Assembly: GCA_017548985.1 (NCBI GenBank)
Contig: JAFYYW010000011.1
Coordinates: forward strand, 1 to 64,000
Length of the DNA stretch: 64,000 bases
Direction of reading: 5' to 3'
From: Bacteroidales bacterium
Lineage (GTDB): Bacteria; Bacteroidota; Bacteroidia; Bacteroidales; UBA932
This document shows, in pieces, positions 57,279 through 64,000 of the stretch. The position numbers and the translations under genes are program-made. The notes under the pieces were generated by a model. That model saw nothing but the letters and a program-made list of their open reading frames with translations. It was not told the DNA's origin and did not search any database. Position 1 is the stretch's first letter. Each line of letters starts with the position of its first letter.

Positions 57279-60200
57279 ATGAACATCAAATATAATATAA
57301 CAAAACTTGCCGTGGCAGTCATCATGATGCTCGCGTTCGTGTTCCAGGCTTATGCCCAGAACGCCCTGACGGGCCGTGTGACTGATGAGAACGGTGATCC
57401 CCTACCTGGCGTCTATGTCGCCGTCAAGGGGACGCAGAACGCCACAAGCACCGATGCCGACGGTAATTTCACCCTGAGGACAAACGCCACGACGGGAACC
57501 CTCGTGTTCTCCATGATGGGAATGACTGAACAGGAGATTCCCATTGACGGGCGTTCCTTATTCAATGTGATTATGAAGGAAGACGCCACGATGCTGGAAG
57601 AGACAGTCGTGGTTGGTTACGGTACTATGATCAAACGCGAGCTGACCGCTTCTGTCGCCCAAGTGGGTGGCGAGGCTCTCACTGAGCGCGCGACCGGTCT
57701 CAACGTGCTCCAGAACATGGCCGGTAAGATGGCCGGTGTCCAGATCAAGTCCACTTCCGGTCGTCCTGGTGGTAACGCCGCCATCCTAATCCGTGGTATC
57801 GGTTCCATCAATGCCAGCACGACTCCTTTGTATGTGGTGGATGGCGCGGTTGATGTCAACCCCGACATGATCAACTCAAATGACATCGAGTCAGTCGCTG
57901 TTTTGAAGGATGCCGCCTCAGCGGCCATATATGGAGCCAAAGGCGCTAACGGTGTAGTGCTTATCACCACCAAGAGCGGGCAGGGTTCCGGCCAGGGAAC
58001 CATCACGTATGACGGAAAGTACGGTGTCGGTTACCTCTCCCGCAAACTCAAATTGATGAATTCTGATGAGTACATCCAGATGCAGCAGTTGGCCTATGGT
58101 TACAGCGGCCAGAACATGCCACATCTTGTGAATCCTATCGAGAGCCTTTTCGATTATCAGATGAACGGCTCTGAATATGCCCGCGATGCAAATGGCCTTC
58201 TTATAGCCACTCCAAAATACAATACGGACTGGTGGAGTGAGGTCACTCGTAAGGCTATCACACAGGATCACAACGTGTCCTTCTCGCAGCGTGGCAGCAA
58301 GTCTTCCGTTTACGCCAATCTGGGTTGGCAGGACGTCCAAGGTCTGGTCAAGACTACTTATGGAAAGCGTCTGAGCGGAACCATCAACGCCACGACCCAG
58401 ATAAACAAATGGTTGGATATCAATGGAATGATCTCATATTCCAGGACAGAGGACAACTCGGCTGACCAGGAAGGTACGATGCAGCAGGGAGCTGTACGTA
58501 ACACCTATGAGATGCCTCCGGTCGTTCCTGTCAAGTACCCTGACGGCACTTGGGGAGCGAAGCAGGACTATCCTCTTTCAGAGACGGCTTCCAACCCTGT
58601 CCATCAGTTGAACGCTTGGAAACAGATCAACCATAGGGACTATTTCCTCGGTAATCTCGGACTTGATTTCCATCTGCTCGATGGTCTGACCTTCACAGTC
58701 AAGGGCAATTACCAGACAACCGTCGGCAAGAACACTGACTTCCGTATCGCGGGAATGGCTGACTGGTCAAAGTCTGATTCCGGAACCCAGGCCTACATCT
58801 CAAACAACCTGTCGACCCGTTGGTCAAACGAAGATTACTTCACTTACGACAAGCTATTCTTCGGGGATAAGCTCAAGTCAAACTTCACGCTTGGAGCGTC
58901 CTGGTATTATTCACAGTCCGAGAACAGCTACGCCGGTGCCCAACTGCTTCCCGACGATGTCTTTGAATATCATGACCTCGGCGCCGGCACCAAGAAGGTC
59001 CAGCCTTCTTCCGGTTGGAGCAAGAACACGATGAACTCCTATTATTTCCGTACGAACCAGATTTGGGACGGACGTTATATGCTCGGAGTCACGGTCCGTG
59101 TTGACGGAGCCTCCAACTTCGGCGCGAAACGCAAATATGGTTTCTTCCCTTCAGTCTCCGCCGGTTGGACAGTCTCTGAGGAGCCTTGGTTCGGGACCGA
59201 GAAGAATTTCATCAATCACCTGAAACTTCGCGCCAGCTTCGGTGAGGTGGGTAACGCCTCCATCGGAAACTATGTGACTATGTCTCAGATCTCCGCCGGC
59301 ACGATGATCATGAATGACCAGGTGGTGTCTCAGTCTTCGGTGAGCACGCTCGGTAACGCTGATCTCTCCTGGGAGACGACCAGGCAGTTCGACGCGGGTA
59401 TTGATATCGCCTTCTTCAAGGACAGGATCCAGCTCATTGCTGACTGGTACTACAAGAAGTCGCTTGACCTGTTGTTCGCCGAGTCCATTCCTCATTCATC
59501 CGGTTACGGAAGTATAACTTCCAATCTCGGAGCCCTGCACAACACCGGTTTCGAGCTCACTCTCAACACCCATCCGATCGCTACCCGTAACTTCGCTTGG
59601 GATCTCGACTTCATCTATTCCACCAACCAGTGTATCATAGACAAGCTCTACGGCTCGTTGTCAACCCACGGTGGTCAGGTCGAGGAGGGTCAGCCTTACA
59701 TGCGTTGGGGAATGAAGAAACTCCTCGGTACATGGAGTACTGAAGAAGCGGCTGAAGCCGCGGTCTACGGCCGTTCTCCTGGAGATTACAAACTGGAGGA
59801 CGTCAACCAGAACGGCGAGTATGACGACGGTGACACCCAGTATGTGGGAATGGCCACTCCGAAGGGTGAGATCTCTGTCGTGAACAACTTCACCTGGGGT
59901 GGATTCAACCTCATGGTCGATATCGGCGCTGCCTGGGGTTTCAAGGTGTCCAATATCGCCCAGAGCCTCTATGTCGGACAGGCGATTTACACGAACAGTC
60001 TCTCTGACCTGCTCACGGCTTCCTGGACTCCTGACAACCAGAACACGACCCTCGCGCAGCTCCGTCTTCCTACCGACGCTTATTTCGGAAATGGAAGCAT
60101 GGGCACATTCTTCCTCGAGGATGGAGACTTCATCCGCGTCAGGAACATTGTCCTGTCTTACGACCTCAAGCGTAACCTGCTCAAGAACATGAAGTCCATC

Positions 60201-60368
60201 AAGGGATTGCTTCTCGGTGTCAGCATCGAGAATCCGTTCCTCTGGACCAAGTACACAGGCTTCGATCCTGAAGTCGGTTGGGGTACGGGCAATGGCCAGA
60301 TCAGCTACGACTGGCTTGCCTATCCGAAACCGACCACGGTCACCGGTAACATCAAAATCTCATTCTAG
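57279..60368 (+). CDS. SusC-type TonB-dependent transporter
   Basis: The 1,029-residue protein has a signal peptide (to about residue 26, AYA-Q), the beta domain LTGRVTDENGDPLPGVYVAV, the TonB-proximal ETVVVGYGTMIKRELTASV, plug motifs AAILIRGIGSINAS and VLKDAASAAIYGAKGANGVV, and a barrel ending in IKISF. It is paralogous to the preceding SusC and lies 25 bases after it, with the SusD gene six bases downstream. This is probably the main partner of that SusD. Confidence 0.94.
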   Translation: MNIKYNITKLAVAVIMMLAFVFQAYAQNALTGRVTDENGDPLPGVYVAVKGTQNATSTDADGNFTLRTNATTGTLVFSMMGMTEQEIPIDGRSLFNVIMKEDATMLEETVVVGYGTMIKRELTASVAQVGGEALTERATGLNVLQNMAGKMAGVQIKSTSGRPGGNAAILIRGIGSINASTTPLYVVDGAVDVNPDMINSNDIESVAVLKDAASAAIYGAKGANGVVLITTKSGQGSGQGTITYDGKYGVGYLSRKLKLMNSDEYIQMQQLAYGYSGQNMPHLVNPIESLFDYQMNGSEYARDANGLLIATPKYNTDWWSEVTRKAITQDHNVSFSQRGSKSSVYANLGWQDVQGLVKTTYGKRLSGTINATTQINKWLDINGMISYSRTEDNSADQEGTMQQGAVRNTYEMPPVVPVKYPDGTWGAKQDYPLSETASNPVHQLNAWKQINHRDYFLGNLGLDFHLLDGLTFTVKGNYQTTVGKNTDFRIAGMADWSKSDSGTQAYISNNLSTRWSNEDYFTYDKLFFGDKLKSNFTLGASWYYSQSENSYAGAQLLPDDVFEYHDLGAGTKKVQPSSGWSKNTMNSYYFRTNQIWDGRYMLGVTVRVDGASNFGAKRKYGFFPSVSAGWTVSEEPWFGTEKNFINHLKLRASFGEVGNASIGNYVTMSQISAGTMIMNDQVVSQSSVSTLGNADLSWETTRQFDAGIDIAFFKDRIQLIADWYYKKSLDLLFAESIPHSSGYGSITSNLGALHNTGFELTLNTHPIATRNFAWDLDFIYSTNQCIIDKLYGSLSTHGGQVEEGQPYMRWGMKKLLGTWSTEEAAEAAVYGRSPGDYKLEDVNQNGEYDDGDTQYVGMATPKGEISVVNNFTWGGFNLMVDIGAAWGFKVSNIAQSLYVGQAIYTNSLSDLLTASWTPDNQNTTLAQLRLPTDAYFGNGSMGTFFLEDGDFIRVRNIVLSYDLKRNLLKNMKSIKGLLLGVSIENPFLWTKYTGFDPEVGWGTGNGQISYDWLAYPKPTTVTGNIKISF

Positions 60369-60374
60369 GTGCGT

Positions 60375-61877
60375 ATGAAAAAGATAATCAATATACTTGG
60401 AATGGCGGCCGTATTGCTTTCCGCTGGTTGCACTAAATTCCTTACCGAGGAGCCCAAAACCTTCCTGTCCCCTGAGAACTACTATGTCTCCGAGGCGCAG
60501 ATGCAAGATGCCATAAACGGCCTTTATCCAAGGGTGGTGGCCGCTTATATGGATGGCCTGGTGGCTCCGAACCACACCACGTTCATTATGCTCGAGACCC
60601 TTACGGGATATCACAAACGCAGCCATGCTTATGATTCCCGTACCCTGGGCTATAACCTTCCCCTCGCGGATGACAACGGTTTGCTTGACAATAACTGGAA
60701 CGACATGTACCAGGCTATCAGCCGCGCAAACTACGCTATCGAGGGTATCGAGAACTCAACTTCGGATGTCCCGGAGGCCACAAAGAGCAAATTCCTCGGC
60801 GAGGCGCATTTCATCAGGGCATATTCATTATTCTTCCTGGTCCAGTGCTATGGTCCTATTCCTGTGCCTACCGCACCTGTCAAGGGAAAGTCAGACATTG
60901 TGACAGAGCTTACTCCCATAAGCGGGGTTTATCAGCAGATTTTGGATGACCTCACTCAGGCCGAGAGCCTCTTGACGGTTTGGAATCCCGGTGACGGTCA
61001 CGTGGGACTCGGTGCTGTCAAGGCCCTTCTCGCCAAAGTCCATCTGGCCATGGCCGGTTACCCTCTCAAGCAGACCGATCATTATGGCCAGGCGGTCACC
61101 AAGGCCAAGGAGGTCATCGGAAGCGGAGCGTTCTCTCTCTATACTGATGTCAGAGACCTCGCCGATCCTGCCAAGCGCAACAAGGAAGAGGCTATTTACA
61201 CGGCCCAGTACAACAAGACAAACGGCGGTTCTCCGATGCACACTATCTTCCTTCCTTATTATGCGGGATGGGATGCCGAGCAGTTCGCTGAGAACCAGGC
61301 GTTCGGTGGAGCTATTGTCCCCAGCCAGACTTTCATCAATTCCTATGAGGATGGTGACAAACGAGCCATGGAAAAAGGTTGGTACTACAATTCCTACAAT
61401 GGTGTGGACTTCCCTCAGCCATTTATCTACAAGTACTTCGACACTGATGCCGTGACCAGTAACACCTGTGACGTGCAGTTCCCGATGATCCGTTATTCGG
61501 ACATCTTGCTCGTGCTCGCCGAAGCGGCCTGTGCTGGCGGAAGCACCTCGGATGCCGCCGCGATAGATGCCTATTACCAGGTAAGGAACCGTTGGTGCCC
61601 GATGGTCAAGCCTTCCTCGATAAGCTTCGAAGATGTGTACAAGGAGCGTGTCTGGGAGCTTTGCTTCGAGGGCCAGAACTGGTTCGACATGCTCCGCACC
61701 CGCAAGGTGTTCAACGTCTCCAACAAAAGGGTTGTGGACATGATCGGTTTCACTCCCCAGGAACATCCCGGTGTCCCGTTCACGGAGGATTGCCTTCTCT
61801 TCCCTTATCCTGTGGCCGAGAAGCGCTTGAATGAGAACATCGCCTCCATCACGGTGGCCCAGAGACTGGCATTATAA
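60375..61877 (+). CDS. SusD/RagB-type lipoprotein
   Basis: The ATG at 60375 is preferred to the GTG at 60369. The 500-residue protein has a lipobox LSAGC (Cys19) followed by TKFLTEEP. Helical SusD signatures are present: LGEAHFIRAYSLFFLVQCYG (about 140-160), QILDDL, and the C-terminal KERVWELCFEGQNWFDMLRT and LFPYPVAEKRLN. It has to serve two consecutive upstream SusC proteins, since no other SusD is in the operon. Confidence 0.93.
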   Translation: MKKIINILGMAAVLLSAGCTKFLTEEPKTFLSPENYYVSEAQMQDAINGLYPRVVAAYMDGLVAPNHTTFIMLETLTGYHKRSHAYDSRTLGYNLPLADDNGLLDNNWNDMYQAISRANYAIEGIENSTSDVPEATKSKFLGEAHFIRAYSLFFLVQCYGPIPVPTAPVKGKSDIVTELTPISGVYQQILDDLTQAESLLTVWNPGDGHVGLGAVKALLAKVHLAMAGYPLKQTDHYGQAVTKAKEVIGSGAFSLYTDVRDLADPAKRNKEEAIYTAQYNKTNGGSPMHTIFLPYYAGWDAEQFAENQAFGGAIVPSQTFINSYEDGDKRAMEKGWYYNSYNGVDFPQPFIYKYFDTDAVTSNTCDVQFPMIRYSDILLVLAEAACAGGSTSDAAAIDAYYQVRNRWCPMVKPSSISFEDVYKERVWELCFEGQNWFDMLRTRKVFNVSNKRVVDMIGFTPQEHPGVPFTEDCLLFPYPVAEKRLNENIASITVAQRLAL

Positions 61878-61880
61878 ACG

Positions 61881-62369
61881 ATGAAAGATATGAGAAACAC
61901 AATACGCGTTATTTTGGGCCTTTTGGCTGCCGCCGCTCTTGCCAGCGGTTGTGTCAAGACCTTGACCCTTCACGACACGACGATGGATCCGGACTACGAG
62001 CCTGATAAGGTCTCCACTTTCTATCTTTGGAAAGCGCTCCAGATTGATGACGTGAACGTGAATGGTATTGACATCAAGCCGTATTTTGACTGGTTCGACT
62101 CTTTCCAGCTTGAGATACGTCGCACAGATGGTAAGATTTCCGGGATCAAGATGAACAACGGGAATATTCCTCACGACATGTACGGCTTCAATCTTCCTAC
62201 CGAGGAGGTCGAGTGCTATTTCGATAATTCCGTTCAGCCGAACGCTATCAGGCGGAAGACAGACGACCAGATCGTGGCCGTGTTCCGCAAGGGCGTTATC
62301 TGCATGGAGTTCAATATGGACTGCAAGACAGTCAGTTACAGGTTCATGTTCAGCGGTAAAAACGAATAA
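61881..62369 (+). CDS. Small lipoprotein of a SusCD operon, unknown function
   Basis: The 162-residue protein has a lipobox ALASGC (Cys24). The start may also be the ATG at 61890. The mature chain is beta-rich and acidic with no recognised motif; residues such as WKALQIDDVNVNGIDIKPYF suggest a compact domain. It starts three bases after the SusD stop and precedes another lipoprotein by 12 bases, a position where surface glycan-binding proteins are often found. Confidence 0.65.
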   Translation: MKDMRNTIRVILGLLAAAALASGCVKTLTLHDTTMDPDYEPDKVSTFYLWKALQIDDVNVNGIDIKPYFDWFDSFQLEIRRTDGKISGIKMNNGNIPHDMYGFNLPTEEVECYFDNSVQPNAIRRKTDDQIVAVFRKGVICMEFNMDCKTVSYRFMFSGKNE

Positions 62370-62381
62370 GGAGGAGAAACA

Positions 62382-63362
62382 ATGAAAAAGAACAAATTCA
62401 TAACAATCTTCCTGGCATTGGCAGCGTTCGCCGCCCTGGTATTCTCTTGTATAGAGTTCAAGGAGATAGTGTGGCCGTCCGATCCCAAGGCCAATTCGGA
62501 AATCGAGGTAAGCGTTCATGTCCAGTTCGTTCCTGAGACAGAGCGTAACGGTCATTTCGTGTTGGCTTTCGTGGCTCCGAAGAGTTGGAAGGTCTCCGAG
62601 TCGATCGAGGCCACGTATTCCGCGACCAACGCCCAAGTCGGCGGGCAATTGATCACTATCACAGATGAGGCGATGGTCCTTGCCAATGATTACACGGAAC
62701 CGACCACAACCATGCCTTACAGCTCCGCTATGCTTTCCAAGTACGGAGTGCTTGGGAACACCGGACCTGTGGAATGGATTGTATTGAGAGGCACGACCTA
62801 TATCAACACTGACGGTAGTGGAGTCCATCCTACGACTGACGCTTATGTCAAGTTGAAGTTCAAGTCCGGCCCCAACAATATCAAGTTCTTCACCGCGTTC
62901 GCCACCTGCTTGTCTGACAACGGCTTCAATGACGGCAATTCTGGTGAGTACATCATCTCAGACACGCAGATGATAAAGGTGACCGGTGGCGGCGGAAACG
63001 ATGACTTCACCGTCCTGCATTATGTCTCAACGACACCCCAGACTTTCCGTTATGGTGACTATGTCTCCATTGAGTTCGTGTCTTCCATAGATGGCAATGA
63101 CACCGCCCTTTACGGGGAGGATCAAGTCTATCTCAACGCCACCTGCACCTTGGCGGACGGAACCATCAAGGAAGGTCCGAAGACACTTATGACAAGGAGT
63201 GGTGACGAGACTTATTTCAAATATATTTACCCTAAGTCATTCTTTGGTGTCGGCCAGAACGCTGAGATAGTCGATATGCACGTCTGGTTCACCGATGCCA
63301 GTGGCTCTAAGGTTGTGACCGACGGGACCGAAGGTTTTGAGGTCTCGCAAGCGGCTGAGTGA
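62382..63362 (+). CDS. Surface lipoprotein, DUF4961-like
   Basis: The 326-residue protein has a lipobox LVFSC (Cys23), followed by IEFKEIVWPSDPKANSEIEV, the opening that I associate with DUF4961 proteins of Bacteroidales glycan loci. It appears to consist of two or three Ig-like beta-sandwiches (residues about 25-130, 130-215 and 220-322). No catalytic set was recognised. It is the last gene of the operon and is followed by a terminator. A glycan-binding role is inferred from position. Confidence 0.65.
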   Translation: MKKNKFITIFLALAAFAALVFSCIEFKEIVWPSDPKANSEIEVSVHVQFVPETERNGHFVLAFVAPKSWKVSESIEATYSATNAQVGGQLITITDEAMVLANDYTEPTTTMPYSSAMLSKYGVLGNTGPVEWIVLRGTTYINTDGSGVHPTTDAYVKLKFKSGPNNIKFFTAFATCLSDNGFNDGNSGEYIISDTQMIKVTGGGGNDDFTVLHYVSTTPQTFRYGDYVSIEFVSSIDGNDTALYGEDQVYLNATCTLADGTIKEGPKTLMTRSGDETYFKYIYPKSFFGVGQNAEIVDMHVWFTDASGSKVVTDGTEGFEVSQAAE

Positions 63363-63385
63363 TTGGAGGTGGAATAGAAGTGGTG

Positions 63386-63425
63386 ATACAGGATGCCGGT
63401 TTACTCCGACATCCTGTATTCTTTT
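63386..63425 (+). terminator. Terminator of the second glycan operon
   Basis: ATACAGGATG (63386-63395) pairs with CATCCTGTAT (63410-63419), followed by TCTTTT. The loop contains the stop codon of the convergent regulator gene. Confidence 0.7.
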
Positions 63426-64000
63426 GGTGACATGCCGTATTTCTTGCCGAACTCACGGTAAAAATACGACTTGTTGTTGAACCCTACAGAATACATAATC
63501 TCTTGAGCGGTCAGGCTTGTCGTTTTGAGCAGACGCGCCGCTTTTTCCAACCTTATCGAACGGACGAATTCCACTGGCGCCATCCCTACCAGATCCTTTA
63601 GCTTGCGGTACAGCTGTGCCTTGCTTATATTCATCTCATCCGCGAGGAAGGCAGGTGAGATGTCGTCGTTTGATAGGTCATTCTCCACCAGGGCGGTGAC
63701 TTTCATAATGAAATCCCTGTCCACTTTGTCCACCACCTTCTCGTTGAGCAGGTCTGAGTTGGAGATCGCCGAGCTATAGTAAGATTTCAGAGACTCACGT
63801 CCGGACAGGATCTTGCCCACGACGGCATTCAGATGCCTGGGATAGAATGGCTTAGGGATAAAGGCCTCTCCGCCCGTCTCGAATGAGCTGATCTCGTTCT
63901 GTATGTCAGACAAGAAGGAAAGGAACACGATAGGAATATTCCTCGTGATCTCGTTATCCTTCAGGTAGCGGCACAGTTCGATGCCGTTCATCCCCGGCAT
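63401..64000 (-). CDS. Hybrid two-component or AraC-type response regulator, C-terminal part (partial)
   Basis: The frame stays open to the end of the window. The visible 199 residues begin inside a receiver domain just after the expected phosphoacceptor (MPGMNGIELC), continue with PIVFLSFL and FIPKPFYPRHL (the conserved Lys), and end with an AraC-type helix-turn-helix domain (FLADEMNISKAQLYRKLKDL and YSVGFNNKSYFYREFGKKYG, ending SPKEYRMSE). This is the C-terminal arrangement of Bacteroides hybrid two-component systems, which sense glycan fragments in the periplasm and switch on the neighbouring locus. It probably regulates the convergent SusC-SusC-SusD operon. Confidence 0.88.
   Translation of the reverse strand: MPGMNGIELCRYLKDNEITRNIPIVFLSFLSDIQNEISSFETGGEAFIPKPFYPRHLNAVVGKILSGRESLKSYYSSAISNSDLLNEKVVDKVDRDFIMKVTALVENDLSNDDISPAFLADEMNISKAQLYRKLKDLVGMAPVEFVRSIRLEKAARLLKTTSLTAQEIMYSVGFNNKSYFYREFGKKYGMSPKEYRMSE

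Overview
The window looks like a chromosomal segment of a Bacteroidota (order Bacteroidales) bacterium with a fairly G+C-rich genome, probably an uncultured gut or rumen member. Evidence: four SusC-type TonB-dependent transporters and three SusD lipoproteins, many lipoproteins with SxxC-type lipoboxes, BACON and Big2 domains, and repeated copies of the Bacteroidota -7 promoter box TAnnTTTG (mostly TATATTTG or TAAATTTG) at plausible distances before genes. The genus is inference; no rRNA gene is present.

Layout. (1) 1-3,000: 3' part of a giant Big2-repeat surface protein and a small two-repeat protein. (2) 3,000-21,000: mostly housekeeping. OmpA lipoprotein, GAPDH, surE-lpxB-secreted protein, membrane-anchored GH25 lysozyme, rubrerythrin, secreted C1B peptidase, pssA, small hydrolase, lipoprotein, DEDDy exonuclease, RlmI-like methyltransferase, tRNA-Cys, GH2 beta-galactosidase and glyA. 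(3) 20,197-24,447: three-gene operon of a thioredoxin-fold lipoprotein that has lost CxxC, a polytopic membrane protein and a beta-propeller lipoprotein with one haem motif. (4) 24,521-29,272: a SusC/SusD pair without enzymes. (5) 29,419-31,884: SpoU methyltransferase and a LytS/LytTR two-component system. (6) 32,042-49,024: an alpha-glucan utilisation locus: MFS sugar porter, SusC, SusD, a nine-module SusE/F-like binding protein, SusG-like amylase, GH127 enzyme and a fused double-GH13 lipoprotein. (7) 49,025-51,447: polyprenyl synthase and an OPA-type transporter. (8) 51,515-54,593: small unknown protein, structured leader, stand-alone reverse transcriptase and a GH130 lipoprotein whose start overlaps the reverse transcriptase stop. 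(9) 54,695-64,000: a second glycan locus with two consecutive SusC genes sharing one SusD, two small lipoproteins, and the C-terminal end of a convergent hybrid two-component regulator.

How the genes would work together: in region 6 polysaccharide is captured by the SusD and SusE/F-like proteins, cut at the surface by the SusG-like amylase, imported through SusC, trimmed in the periplasm by the GH13/GH13 and GH127 enzymes and taken into the cytoplasm by the MFS porter. Regions 8-9 may form a mannoside locus, with the secreted GH130 as its only visible enzyme.

The only gap between protein genes above 300 bases is 15,173-15,510. It holds a hairpin terminator, tRNA-Cys with its promoter, and the GH2 promoter. 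The best candidates for undescribed biology are the reverse transcriptase/GH130 coupling, the double GH13, the nine-module binding protein and the SusC-SusC-SusD arrangement. No CRISPR array, insertion sequence, phage or integrase was seen.
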